This document shows, piece after piece, positions 17,344 to 26,375 of a stretch of 64,000 bases of DNA. How positions within the stretch are numbered: the first letter of the stretch is position 1; every line of letters begins with the position of its first letter. The DNA is from Pseudomonadota bacterium (GTDB lineage: Bacteria; Pseudomonadota; Gammaproteobacteria; Steroidobacterales; Steroidobacteraceae): positions 1 through 64,000 of the forward strand of contig JAFEDU010000010.1 in assembly GCA_018241425.1 (NCBI GenBank), read 5' to 3'. A model generated the notes under the pieces. The model ran no database searches. It had not been told where the DNA came from and worked only from the letters and a program-made list of their open reading frames with translations. The translations under genes were made by a program, and so were the position numbers.

Positions 17344-18342
17344 TCAGGCTCGCAGGGGCTGCGGGGTGGGCTTGTCGCACAGCTCGCACGCGAGCAGGGC
17401 CATCTCGTCCCAGGCATCCCCGGCGAGCCGTCCCTTGATCATGCGGTCCGCGCGCGCGGCGCGCTGCACCAGGCCCCGGAACGAGAGGCGCGGGGCGCGG
17501 CGCTGCGCCTGGGCGAGCGCTGCAGCCTGGCGCTGCCAGGCCGGCGCGCGCGCCGCCCCGCCGGAGTGTGCGTTCCAGGTGTCGCGCACCGCCTTGGTCA
17601 GGGCCCACAGGGCGAGCGTCGGCTCGGTGCCCTCGGCGCGCAGCCCCGCGAGCATGCGCAGGGCGCGCGCCGTGTGGCCCGCGAGCACCGCCTCGCCAAG
17701 CTGGAAGACGTCGAAGCGCGCGCTGTCGGCGACGCTGCCGAGCACGGTGTCCGCGGTGACGGCGCCGGTGCCGATGAGCGCGAGCTTGGCGAGCTCCTGC
17801 TGGGCCGCGAGCAGGTTGCCCTCGGTGCGCGCGGCGAGGATCTCCACCGCCTCGTCGTCGAGGTTGAGCCCCAGGGTGCGCGCCCGGGCGCGCAGCCACG
17901 CCGGGAGCCGCGAGCTCTCGATGGGCCATACCGGCAGCCACGCCCCGCGCGCCTCGACCGCGCGCACCCATTCCGCGTTCTGCGCATCGCGGTCGAGGCG
18001 CGCCGTCAGGATCAGGAGCAGCGTGTCCGGGTCGTTGGCGCCGATGAGCGCGTTCAGCGCCGCGCCGCCGGCGCTGCCGGCCTTGCCCGTGGGCAGGCGG
18101 ATCTCCATCACGCGCCGCGACCCGAACAGCGACAGGTTGGCGGCCGAGCCGCGCACGTCGGCCCAGTCGCCGGCACGCTCGATGAAGTGCACCTCGCGCT
18201 CGGTGAAGCCCGCGGCGCGCGCGGCGGCGCGGATGGCGTCGGCGGCCTCGCCGCACAGCAGCGGCTCGTCGCCGGACACCAGGTACACCGGGCTCAGGCG
18301 CTGCGCGAGCTCGCGCGGCAGGGAATCCAGGGTCAGCTTCAA
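17344..18342 (-). CDS. holA: DNA polymerase III delta subunit HolA
   Basis: 332 residues from a TTG at 18342. Delta is the clamp-opening subunit of the sliding-clamp loader. The N-terminus from this start, LTLDSLPRELAQRLSPVYLVSGDEPLL, matches HolA, which normally begins just before this helix; an ATG at 18390 would add 16 residues of poor similarity. Delta-typical features include SLFGSRRVMEIRLP and the helical C-terminal region with LAKLALIGTGAVTADTV. Upstream of the TTG there is no clear Shine-Dalgarno. A possible promoter (TTGGCG at 18412-18417, TAATAA about 16 bases further) would give a short leader and also argues for the TTG. Its usual upstream partner lptE is displaced to 21.7 kb. Confidence 0.88.
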   Translation of the reverse strand: MKLTLDSLPRELAQRLSPVYLVSGDEPLLCGEAADAIRAAARAAGFTEREVHFIERAGDWADVRGSAANLSLFGSRRVMEIRLPTGKAGSAGGAALNALIGANDPDTLLLILTARLDRDAQNAEWVRAVEARGAWLPVWPIESSRLPAWLRARARTLGLNLDDEAVEILAARTEGNLLAAQQELAKLALIGTGAVTADTVLGSVADSARFDVFQLGEAVLAGHTARALRMLAGLRAEGTEPTLALWALTKAVRDTWNAHSGGAARAPAWQRQAAALAQAQRRAPRLSFRGLVQRAARADRMIKGRLAGDAWDEMALLACELCDKPTPQPLRA

Positions 18343-18488
18343 GGGGGTTTCGCGGGCGGCGGGACGGTGATTCTTCGGGTTCGGCCTCATTATTATGGCC
18401 CGGAACGGGCACGCCAAGTTGCCCCCCGAGGGGGAAGCCGGCTACCCTCCTGCCTCGATCCTTAAGCCCCCGGACCCCTCCTGTTCGC

Positions 18489-18770
18489 ATGCACGCCCTA
18501 AGGCGCCGTCAGTGGGTCGCGCTGTTCGCGGCCCTCGCCCTGATCCTGTGCACCGCCCTGTACTCGGCGCACGGGCTGGGCGACCGTGCGCACGGGCATG
18601 AGCACTGCGACCTGTGCGTGCACCTGGGCGGCAATGCCGGCTCTCCCGCCGCGCTGAAGGTCGGCGGCAAGCCGCCCCTGCTGACGCGGGTGCCGGCCGC
18701 CCCGGCCTCCCGCACTCCCGATGTCCAGCGCGCTGCGGGCCTGCCGCTCGCGCGCGGCCCGCCCGCCTGA
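18489..18770 (+). CDS. Small exported His/Cys protein, DUF2946-like
   Basis: 93 residues. A signal-type helix (WVALFAALALILCTALYSAH) is followed by HGHEHCDLCVH, a histidine and CxxC cluster that looks metal-binding, and a tail ending LARGPPA. That layout of exported N-terminus, central CxxC/His cluster and terminal RxPP resembles DUF2946 proteins, often found beside TonB receptors or copper and zinc genes. The resemblance is by eye. It precedes a TonB-dependent receptor by 177 bases on the same strand and is divergent from holA. No good Shine-Dalgarno precedes the ATG. Confidence 0.6.
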   Translation: MHALRRRQWVALFAALALILCTALYSAHGLGDRAHGHEHCDLCVHLGGNAGSPAALKVGGKPPLLTRVPAAPASRTPDVQRAAGLPLARGPPA

Positions 18771-18947
18771 CTCCCGCGCTGGCCTGATGCGCCGTGCGTC
18801 CCGCGTCCCCGTCCTCAACTGCAGGCCGGGGACGGTGCGGACCGGCGCCGTGTCCCGCCCCATGCATGAAGCGCTGTGAGCGCCAGCGGCCCGTTACTGG
18901 CCGCGCGCCCGGCGCCGCTGCCGGGGCCCATCGAGGAGTTGGTTTAC
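18771..18947 (+). other. Intergenic region before the TonB receptor
   Basis: 177 bases between the small exported protein and the receptor. I looked for a cobalamin riboswitch and a Fur or Zur box and see none. The only clear element is a ribosome-binding site, GAGGAG, about nine bases before the receptor ATG at 18948. Confidence 0.4.
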
Positions 18948-21116
18948 ATGGTTCGATATTCCACTGGCCCCCGCGTGCTCGGCGGCGCGGCGGCGCTGTT
19001 CCTGAGCGCCACCGGCGCGCACGCCCAGGTGGCCGACCAGGCCGGGGCCGAGCTGCCCACCATCGTGGTCACGGCGCAGCACCTGAACGAGGAGCGTTCG
19101 CGCATCGACACGCAGACGGGCGCCTCCACCTACAGCTTCACCGCCAAGGACATCCAGTCCGAGCCCGGTGGGGACAACGTGCAGCTGAACCAGGTGATGC
19201 TGCAGGTCCCGGACGCCGCCCAGGACTCCTTCGGGCAGCTGCACATCCGTGGCGACCACAACGGCCTGCAGTTCCGCCTGAACGGCGTGATCCTGCCCGA
19301 CGGCATCAGCTTCTTCGGCCAGACACTCCCGCCGCGCATGATCGCCTCGCTCAAGGTGATCACCGGGAGCCTGCCGGCCGAGTACGGCCTGCGCAGTGCC
19401 GGGATCATCGACCTCACCACCAAGGGCGGCGCCCTGCAGCCCGGCGGCGAGGTGTCCCTCTATGGCGGCAGCCACGACTCGATCGAGCCGAGCTTCAACT
19501 ACGGTGGCTCGAGCGGCGCCAACACCTACTTCCTGACCGGCGACTACATCCAGAACCGGCTCGGCATCGAGTCCCCGGACGGCAGCTCCACCCCGCTGCA
19601 CGACCAGACCAAGCAGTACCATGCCTTCGGCTACTTCGAGCGCATCCTGGGCGACAGCGATCGCGTCTCGCTGCTCCTCGGGGCCTCCAACGACCGCTTC
19701 CAGATCCCCAACCGGCGCGGCTTCGACTCGAGCGAGGTGAACCCGTTCATCGCGGTGAACGGCGTGCCGAGCTACCTCAGCGACGACCTCGACGACAATC
19801 AGCGCGAGATCACCAACTTCGCGGCGCTGAGCTGGCAGCACTCGGCCGGCGATCTTACGACGCAGACCTCGCTGATTGCGCGCTACTCGAGCCTCGACTA
19901 CTCCCCGGACCCCGGCTTCGGCGACCTGTTCTTCACCGGCGTCTCGGAAGCGGCCTACAAGCGCGACATCGCCTACGGACTGCAGAGCGATGCAGCCTAC
20001 CGCATCAACGCCGCGCACACGCTGCGCGCGGGCGTGTACCTGCAGACCGACCACCTGACCAGCGACACCAACTCGGCCGTGCTGCCGATCGCGCAGCAGT
20101 TCCTGCCCGACACGCTGGTGCCGCTCAGCGACGTCCCGGTCTCCATCCCCGACAACGAGCAGGCCACGCAGTGGATCGAGAGCGTCTACCTGCAGGATGA
20201 GTGGCGCTTCGACTCGGTGTTCACGCTCAACTACGGCGTGCGCTTCGACCACTACACGGCCTTCTCGAGCGGCAGCCAGCTGAGCCCGCGCATCAACATG
20301 GTGTGGCAGGCGACCGACAGCACCACGGTGCATGCCGGCTATTCGCGCTTCTTCTCCCCGCCGCCGTTCGAGCTGGTGGCCAACAAGGCGATCACGAGCT
20401 TCGAGTACACCACCAACGCCCCCTACAGCGCGGTCAACGGGACCGTGAAGCCCGAGCGCTCCAACTACTACGACGTGGGACTCGAGCAGACGGTCACCTC
20501 CGCACTCACGCTCGGCGTCGACAGCTACTACAAGCAGGCCACCGACCTCATCGACGAGGGCCAGTTCGGGGCGCCGATCATCCTCACGCCCTTCAACTAC
20601 CGCTACGGCCAGGTCTACGGGGTCGAGTTTACGGGCAACTACACCCGCGGGCACTTCCAGGCCTACGGCAACGTCGCCCTGCAACGCGCCATCGGCAAGG
20701 ACATCGTCTCCAGCCAATTCACGTTCTCACCGGATGACCTCGCCTACATCGCCGACCACTACATCCACCTCGACCACGAGCAGCAGGTCACCATGTCGGG
20801 CGGTGCGGCCTACACCTTCGGCGGAACGCGGCTCTCCGGGGACATCCTGGTGGGCTCGGGCCTGCGGCGGGACCTCGAACTCGGCGACGGCAGCAGCATC
20901 CCCAACGGCGCACACCTGCCCTACTACCGGCAGGTGAACCTCGGGGCGAGCCACGCCTTCGACGCGCAGGGACTGAAGGGTTTCACGGCGCGGCTGGACG
21001 TGATCAACGTGTTCGACACCAAGTACGAGATCCGCGACGGGACCGGCGTGGGCGTCGGCGCCCCGCAGTACGGACCGCGGCGCGGCTTCTTCTTCGGGGT
21101 ATCCCAGGCCTTCTAG
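18948..21116 (+). CDS. TonB-dependent outer-membrane receptor
   Basis: 722 residues. A signal peptide (MVRYSTGPRVLGGAAALFLS, cleavage after AHA near residue 27) is followed by a TonB-box-like PTIVVTAQ and a plug domain with LHIRGDHNGLQFRLNGVILP and IDLTTKGG near 155. The rest is a beta-barrel with periodic aromatic strands, ending in FFFGVSQAF with the terminal phenylalanine needed for outer-membrane assembly. ATG at 18948 is chosen because it begins the signal peptide and has GAGGAG upstream; the frame opens earlier at 18876. The ligand cannot be told from sequence. The neighbouring His/Cys protein suggests a metal or metal chelate. It has no partner TonB, ABC transporter or regulator in the window. 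Confidence 0.9.
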   Translation: MVRYSTGPRVLGGAAALFLSATGAHAQVADQAGAELPTIVVTAQHLNEERSRIDTQTGASTYSFTAKDIQSEPGGDNVQLNQVMLQVPDAAQDSFGQLHIRGDHNGLQFRLNGVILPDGISFFGQTLPPRMIASLKVITGSLPAEYGLRSAGIIDLTTKGGALQPGGEVSLYGGSHDSIEPSFNYGGSSGANTYFLTGDYIQNRLGIESPDGSSTPLHDQTKQYHAFGYFERILGDSDRVSLLLGASNDRFQIPNRRGFDSSEVNPFIAVNGVPSYLSDDLDDNQREITNFAALSWQHSAGDLTTQTSLIARYSSLDYSPDPGFGDLFFTGVSEAAYKRDIAYGLQSDAAYRINAAHTLRAGVYLQTDHLTSDTNSAVLPIAQQFLPDTLVPLSDVPVSIPDNEQATQWIESVYLQDEWRFDSVFTLNYGVRFDHYTAFSSGSQLSPRINMVWQATDSTTVHAGYSRFFSPPPFELVANKAITSFEYTTNAPYSAVNGTVKPERSNYYDVGLEQTVTSALTLGVDSYYKQATDLIDEGQFGAPIILTPFNYRYGQVYGVEFTGNYTRGHFQAYGNVALQRAIGKDIVSSQFTFSPDDLAYIADHYIHLDHEQQVTMSGGAAYTFGGTRLSGDILVGSGLRRDLELGDGSSIPNGAHLPYYRQVNLGASHAFDAQGLKGFTARLDVINVFDTKYEIRDGTGVGVGAPQYGPRRGFFFGVSQAF

Positions 21117-21191
21117 CAGGGCCGTGGGGCGTCTCGCGGGCGCATCCGGCCCCGCTACGCCGGCGCACCCGCGACGCGGCGCGTGCAGCCC

Positions 21192-21686
21192 TCAGGCGCG
21201 CGTGCGGCCGGTCACGCGCCCGTCGGCGGCCACCAGGGCATGGCGCTCGAGCCAGGCGCGCGCATCGGCGGCATCGCCTTCGTACCAGGCGCGCGTGCTG
21301 CCGAGCCTGAAGCTGTAGCCCCACGCATCCATGTCCGCCATCAGCCGCGCGGCGCCCACGTCCCGGAGCTCGCCGGCGAGCAGGACCTGCAGGTAGCACA
21401 CCGCGGCCTCCTCCGGGTCGTCGCCGCCGGCGTCGCGGTCGAGCCCCGCGCGCCGCGCCGGGTCCATGCAGACGTAGTGCGCCGCCTCGTGCAGCACTGA
21501 GTGCACCGGCGTATCGGGACGGGCGAAGAGCCGGGAGCCGACGAGGCCCGCCTCGCTCTCGCCCCAGTAGGATCCGGGAATCGTGGCCGCCGGCGCTACC
21601 GCCACGAGCTCGAGCCCGAACCGCGCAAGCAGGTGCGCGAGCGCGCCCGCCCCCAGATCGGCGACGCGCAGGACCTCGGCAGCCAT
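21192..21686 (-). CDS. HExxH-containing conserved protein, putative zinc peptidase-like
   Basis: 164 residues, no signal peptide. The central segment PVHSVLHEAAHYVCMDPARR holds an HExxH motif typical of zinc metallopeptidases, followed by DAGGDDPEEAAVCYLQ with an acidic patch that could supply further ligands. MADMDAWGYSFRLGSTRAWY is a second conserved-looking block. I recognise this as a conserved uncharacterised family in beta- and gammaproteobacteria; its substrate is unknown. It starts 13 bases after lptE and is probably cotranscribed with it. Confidence 0.65.
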   Translation of the reverse strand: MAAEVLRVADLGAGALAHLLARFGLELVAVAPAATIPGSYWGESEAGLVGSRLFARPDTPVHSVLHEAAHYVCMDPARRAGLDRDAGGDDPEEAAVCYLQVLLAGELRDVGAARLMADMDAWGYSFRLGSTRAWYEGDAADARAWLERHALVAADGRVTGRTRA

Positions 21687-21699
21687 GCGGGCGGGCGGC

Positions 21700-22185
21700 T
21701 TACTGCAGGCGCGACAGGAGGCGCATCACGCGGTCGGCGAGGCTGCGCGCCATGTCCTCGCGCAGCACGTCCTCCTCGTGTCCCTTCGCGAGCAGCAGCG
21801 GCTCGGAGAAGCTGTAGGTGCGCGTCTCGATCACCTCCTGCGCCGGCAGCAGCTCCTTGTCCCTGGCGCTGACGGCGATGCGGACCGTGTAGGTGACCTC
21901 GTACTGGTTGGGCTGGTTGGCGGCGGACACGGAGATCACGCGCCGCGTCAGCTGGTCGGCGAGCACGGTGATCACCGCCGAGGACTTGTCACGCTCGGGA
22001 CTCAGCTGCGCACCGTTGCTCAGCAGCTCGTGCCGCAGGCTCTGGACGAAGTCGGACTGGCGGTCGGGGGCCTCGACGTAGGGGGCCTTCACCACGGCCG
22101 GCAGCGGCGCACGCCCCTGCAGATGGAAGCCGCAGGCCCCGAGGAGCACCGCCGCGAGGAGCGGCCATGCGCGCCTGCCGCGCAT
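21700..22185 (-). CDS. lptE: LPS-assembly lipoprotein LptE
   Basis: 161 residues. LptE is the outer-membrane lipoprotein that plugs the LptD barrel and helps insert lipopolysaccharide. The N-terminus RRAWPLLAAVLLGACGFHLQG is a lipoprotein signal with lipobox LGAC followed by the family mark GFHLQG. Later segments (RHELLSNGAQL, QYEVTYTVRIAVSARD, EEDVLREDMARSLADRVMRL) match the fold. ATG at 22185 overlaps the leuS stop by one base, as in the conserved leuS-lptE pair. Normally holA follows lptE; here a HExxH gene and a TonB cassette intervene. Confidence 0.95.
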   Translation of the reverse strand: MRGRRAWPLLAAVLLGACGFHLQGRAPLPAVVKAPYVEAPDRQSDFVQSLRHELLSNGAQLSPERDKSSAVITVLADQLTRRVISVSAANQPNQYEVTYTVRIAVSARDKELLPAQEVIETRTYSFSEPLLLAKGHEEDVLREDMARSLADRVMRLLSRLQ

Positions 22186-24803
22186 CAGATGACCACGTTG
22201 ACGAGCTTGCCCGGCACCACGATGACGCGCCGCACCGGCTTGTCGGCGATGAACTTCTGCACGCGCTCGTCGGCGAGGGCGGCGGCGCGCACCGTCGCCT
22301 CGTCGCTCCCCACCGGGACGCTCACCTGCCCGCGCAGCTTGCCGTTCACCTGCACCACGATCTCGTGGGTGTCCTGGGTGAGTGCCGCCGGGTCCGGGAC
22401 CGGCCAGCGGGCCTCGATCGCCGCCCCTGCATGTCCGAGGGCGTGCCACAGGGCATGCGCCACGTGCGGGATGATGGGAGAGAGCACCAGGACCGCGATC
22501 TCGAGCGCCTCCTGGCGCACCGCGCGGCCCTGCGGCGAGGCATCGCCGGCGCGCTGCACGGCGTTGAGCAGCTCCATCATGGCGGCGATGGCAGTGTTGA
22601 AGCTGCGGCGCCGGCCAATGTCGTCGGTCGCCTTGGTGAGCCCCTGGTGGGCGAGGCGCCGCAGCTCGCGCTGCGTAGCATCGAGCGTTGCGGCCGCAAG
22701 CGCCGGGGCCGGGCCGCCCTTCACGTGCTCCCATACCGCGTTCCACAGGCGGCGGATGAAGCGCGAGGCCCCCTGCACGCCCTCGTCCGACCACTCGAGC
22801 GTCTGCTCGGGCGGGGAGGCGAACATCATGAACAGGCGCGCGGTGTCCGCACCGTAACGCGCGACGAGGCCCTCCGGGTCCACGCCGTTGCCCTCGGACT
22901 TCGACATCTTGCCCAGGCCCTCGTGGGTCACCTCGATGCGGCCGAGCTCCGGGGTGTCGGTCTCGTACACCGTGGTGCCGTCGGCGAGGCGCCGCTCATC
23001 CACGTCGGCCGGGTTGAAGTAGCGCTTGCGCGCCCCTTCCGGCTGGTAGGAGTAGACGTGGTTGAGCACCATGCCCTGGGTGAGGAGGTTGGTGAACGGC
23101 TCGCCGAACTTCAGCATGCCGAAGTCGCGCATCACCTTGGTCCAGAAGCGCGAATAGAGCAAGTGCAGGATCGCGTGCTCGATGCCGCCGATGTACTGGT
23201 CCACGGGCAGCCAGTAGTCGACGCGGCCGTCGACCATGCGCGTGCCGTCCGGGCAGGCATAGCGCAGGAAGTACCAGGACGAGTCCACGAAGGTGTCCAT
23301 GGTGTCGGTCTCGCGCCGCGCCGCGCCCCCGCACTTCGGGCAGCGCGTCTCGACGAACGCGGCCGACTTGTTCAGCGGGTTGCCGCTGCCATCCGGGACC
23401 AGGTCCTCCGGCAGCCGCACCGGCAGGTCGGCATCGGGGACCGGCACGACGCCGCAGCGGGTGCAGTGGATGAGCGGGATCGGGCAGCCCCAGTAGCGCT
23501 GCCGCGAGATGCCCCAGTCGCGCAGGCGGTACTGCACGCGCTTCTGGCCGAGGCCCTTGGCCTTGAGGGCGCTCGCGATGGCATCCACCGCGCCCTGGAA
23601 GTTGAGGCCCGAGAACTCGCGCGAATTGAGGGTGATGCCGTGCTCTGCGTAGAGCGGCTGCCACTCGGCGCCGACCTCCTCGTAGCTGCCGTCCGGCGGG
23701 CGCACGACGGTCAGGATCGGGAGCGCGTTGCGGGTCGCAAATTCGAAGTCGCGCTCGTCGTGCGCGGGCACGCCCATGACGGCGCCCTCGCCGTAACCCA
23801 TGAGCACGTAGTTGGCGACCCACACCGGGAGCATCTCCCCGGTGAATGGGTGCAGCACGTGCAGCCCGGTCGCCATGCCCTTCTTTTCCTGGGTGGCGAC
23901 GTCGGCCTCCATGACGCTGCCGCGGCGGCACTCCTCGATGAACGCGGCCAGGCGCGGGTCGCGCTGGCCGGCGGCGAGCGCCACCGGGTGCTCGGCGGCT
24001 ATGGCGAGGAAACTCGTGCCGAAGAGCGTGTCGACGCGGGTGGTGAACACCTTGAGCGCGCCGTCGCCGCCGAGCGCGGCGCGCGTGTCGGGCGCGTACG
24101 GGAAGGCGACCTCGCAGCCCTCGCTGCGGCCGATCCAGTTGGCCTGCATCACCCGCACGCGCTCGGGCCAGCCCGGCAGCTCCTCGAGCGCCTGGAGCAG
24201 CTCGTCCGCGTAGCGCGTGATGTTGAGGTAGTACATCGGGATCTCGCGCTTCTCGACCGGCGCGCCGGTGCGCCAGCCGCGCCCGTCGATCACCTGCTCG
24301 TTGGCGAGCACGGTCTGGTCGACCGGATCCCAGTTGACGCTGCCGGTCTTGCGGTAGGCGATCCCCTTCTCGAGCATGCGCAGGAACAGCCACTGGTTCC
24401 AGTGGTAGTAGGACGGGTCGCAGGTGGCGAGCTCGCGCCCCCAGTCGATCGCGAACCCGAGCGACTGCATCTGCTTGCGCATGTAGTCGATGTTCTGCCG
24501 CGTCCACTTCGCCGGCGGCACGCCGTTGCTGATGGCGGCGTTCTCCGCCGGCAGCCCGAACGCATCCCAGCCCATCGGCTGCAGCACGTTGTAGCCCTGC
24601 ATGCGCATGTAGCGCGCCAGCACGTCCCCGATGGTGTAGTTGCGCACGTGCCCCATGTGCAGCCGCCCGGAGGGGTACGGGAACATGGAGAGGCAGTAGT
24701 ACTTGCGCAGGCCCGGCTGCTCGCGCGCGGCGAACGACCCATGGTCCTGCCAATACTGTTGCGCGGCGCGTTCGACCGCGGCCGGCTCGTAGGTCTCTTG
24801 CAT
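22185..24803 (-). CDS. leuS: Leucyl-tRNA synthetase
   Basis: 872 residues (E. coli 860). Class I synthetase with the HIGH-type motif HMGH at about 49-52 inside SMFPYPSGRLHMGHVRNYTI and the KMSKS loop in GLGKMSKSEGNGVDPE. The editing CP1 domain is present, with TTRVDTLFGTSFLAIAAEHP (threonine-rich site) and MGVPAHDERDFEFA. A zinc-type CTRCGVVPVP and CPKCGG region lies in the middle. ATG at 24803 starts the family N-terminus; the frame is open upstream through the deg protease gene. It begins 11 bases after the deg protease stop and overlaps lptE. Confidence 0.98.
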   Translation of the reverse strand: MQETYEPAAVERAAQQYWQDHGSFAAREQPGLRKYYCLSMFPYPSGRLHMGHVRNYTIGDVLARYMRMQGYNVLQPMGWDAFGLPAENAAISNGVPPAKWTRQNIDYMRKQMQSLGFAIDWGRELATCDPSYYHWNQWLFLRMLEKGIAYRKTGSVNWDPVDQTVLANEQVIDGRGWRTGAPVEKREIPMYYLNITRYADELLQALEELPGWPERVRVMQANWIGRSEGCEVAFPYAPDTRAALGGDGALKVFTTRVDTLFGTSFLAIAAEHPVALAAGQRDPRLAAFIEECRRGSVMEADVATQEKKGMATGLHVLHPFTGEMLPVWVANYVLMGYGEGAVMGVPAHDERDFEFATRNALPILTVVRPPDGSYEEVGAEWQPLYAEHGITLNSREFSGLNFQGAVDAIASALKAKGLGQKRVQYRLRDWGISRQRYWGCPIPLIHCTRCGVVPVPDADLPVRLPEDLVPDGSGNPLNKSAAFVETRCPKCGGAARRETDTMDTFVDSSWYFLRYACPDGTRMVDGRVDYWLPVDQYIGGIEHAILHLLYSRFWTKVMRDFGMLKFGEPFTNLLTQGMVLNHVYSYQPEGARKRYFNPADVDERRLADGTTVYETDTPELGRIEVTHEGLGKMSKSEGNGVDPEGLVARYGADTARLFMMFASPPEQTLEWSDEGVQGASRFIRRLWNAVWEHVKGGPAPALAAATLDATQRELRRLAHQGLTKATDDIGRRRSFNTAIAAMMELLNAVQRAGDASPQGRAVRQEALEIAVLVLSPIIPHVAHALWHALGHAGAAIEARWPVPDPAALTQDTHEIVVQVNGKLRGQVSVPVGSDEATVRAAALADERVQKFIADKPVRRVIVVPGKLVNVVI

Positions 24804-24814
24804 CGTGGTGTCTG

Positions 24815-26320
24815 TCAGGGCAGCCGCAGCGGGATGAAGATCTGCGCGTCCTGGCGCTGGATCAGGAGCGCGACCGTCTTGCCGGTGCCGCGCGCGGCGT
24901 CCTGCAGTTCCTTGACGGTGCCGACGCGCTTGCCGTTGACGCCGAGCACGATGTCCCCGGGCAGCACCTGCGCATCCTCGGCAGGACCGGCCACTTCCTC
25001 GACGAGCAGGCTCCCGGTGGTGCCGGCGCGGGCCTTCTCCTGCGGCTCGAGCGGCCGCACCGTGAGCCCGAGCGCGGTCGCCCGGTCCGGGCTCTTGGGC
25101 TTCGGCCCCGCGTCGCGGTCGGCGACCTTCTGGGCCTGCTCTTTCAGTTCCTCGATGCGCACGCTGACCGTCTGCGCATGGCCGCCGCGCCACAGCTCGA
25201 GGCTCGCGTCCTGGCCCGGTTTCATGGCGGCGATCGCACCGGAGAGCTCCCCGTAGCGCTCGATCGGGTGACCGCCGACGGCCAGGATGACGTCGCCTGG
25301 CTGCACGCCGGCGCGCGCCGCCGGCCCGTCCTTGTCGACCGAGGACACCAGCGCGCCGTGCGGACGGTCGAGGCCGAAGGACTCCGCCAGCTGCGCGTTC
25401 AGGTCCTGGATGGTGACGCCGATGCGGCCGCGCACCACGCGGCCGGTCTTGATCAGCTGCTCCTCGACGTTGCGCGCCACGTCGATGGGTATGGCGAAGG
25501 AGACCCCCATGAAGCCGCCGGTGCGGCTGAAGATCTGCGAGTTGATGCCGATCACCTCGCCGGCCATGTTGAACAGCGGGCCGCCGGAGTTGCCGGGGTT
25601 GACCGCCACGTCGGTCTGGATGAACGGCACCGCGTTCTCGCCCGGGAGGGAACGCGCCGTGGCGCTGATGATGCCGGCGGTGGCGCTGTTCTCGAAGCCG
25701 AACGGCGAGCCGATGGCGAGCACCCACTGGCCGGGACGGATCTTGCCCGGGTCGCCGAGCTTCACGATGGGCAGGTTCGAGGCGCTGATCTTGATCACCG
25801 CGACGTCGGTGCGCTCGTCGGCGCCGATGACCTTGGCCGGGAACTCGCGCCGGTCGGTGAGCCGCACGGTCACCTCGTCGGCATCGGCCACCACGTGGGT
25901 GTTGGTGAGGATGTAGCCGTCCGGGCTCACAATGAAGCCGGAGCCCGCCCCGCGCACCGGGGCGCGCGGCTGCTGCTGGGGCGCCGGGATGCCGAAGCGG
26001 CGGAAGAAGTCGAAGAACGGATCGTTGGGCGAGAGTCCCTGGATGCCGCCGCCCGCCTTGGGCTTCTGCACCACCTCGACGTTCACCACCGCGGAGCCAT
26101 AGCGGTCGACGAGCTGCGAGAAGTCCGGCAGCGCGCGCACCGCCACGTCCGGGGCGGCGGGGGCATCCGGCGCGCTGGCGGCCGGCGGGGCCGCCGCAGC
26201 CGCGCTGCCTGCGGCCTGGGCGGGCAGGTCACGCGAGCAGGCGGCGACGACCACCAGGGCGAGCACGGCGGCGGCGCGCTTGAGGGCGGGAGCGGCGGAC
26301 GGGAGCGATCTTGCGGTCAT
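24815..26320 (-). CDS. Deg/HtrA-family periplasmic serine protease with two PDZ domains
   Basis: 501 residues. The trypsin-like catalytic triad is complete: His near 142 (ILTNTHVV), Asp near 172 (ERTDVAV) and Ser near 245 (NPGNSGGP). PDZ1 starts near 283 (GRIGVTIQDLNAQLAESFGL) and PDZ2 near 405-495. It should degrade or chaperone misfolded envelope proteins. The N-terminus (KRAAAVLALVVVAACSRD) contains VAAC, which fits a lipobox with Cys28, so it may be lipid-anchored instead of soluble; ordinary signal peptidase I cleavage after AQA near 37 is the alternative. ATG at 26320 is chosen; the frame opens within the end of lnt. DegP versus DegQ cannot be decided. It sits between lnt and leuS, where many relatives have no gene. 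Confidence 0.92.
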   Translation of the reverse strand: MTARSLPSAAPALKRAAAVLALVVVAACSRDLPAQAAGSAAAAAPPAASAPDAPAAPDVAVRALPDFSQLVDRYGSAVVNVEVVQKPKAGGGIQGLSPNDPFFDFFRRFGIPAPQQQPRAPVRGAGSGFIVSPDGYILTNTHVVADADEVTVRLTDRREFPAKVIGADERTDVAVIKISASNLPIVKLGDPGKIRPGQWVLAIGSPFGFENSATAGIISATARSLPGENAVPFIQTDVAVNPGNSGGPLFNMAGEVIGINSQIFSRTGGFMGVSFAIPIDVARNVEEQLIKTGRVVRGRIGVTIQDLNAQLAESFGLDRPHGALVSSVDKDGPAARAGVQPGDVILAVGGHPIERYGELSGAIAAMKPGQDASLELWRGGHAQTVSVRIEELKEQAQKVADRDAGPKPKSPDRATALGLTVRPLEPQEKARAGTTGSLLVEEVAGPAEDAQVLPGDIVLGVNGKRVGTVKELQDAARGTGKTVALLIQRQDAQIFIPLRLP

Positions 26321-26375
26321 GAATGTTCCGGTGAAGCGGCTTGGGGCGCGCGCGCTGGTGCGACTACGGGGTCTT

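Noticed and set aside
18771..18947. Possible cobalamin riboswitch before the TonB receptor
   Set aside because: No B12-box-like core or kissing-loop pattern seen, and only 177 bases are available.
22167..25256. 1029-residue open frame on the plus strand opposite leuS
   Set aside because: It lies antisense to clear leuS and deg protease genes, is low-complexity in Arg/Ala/His, and is expected from high G+C third positions.
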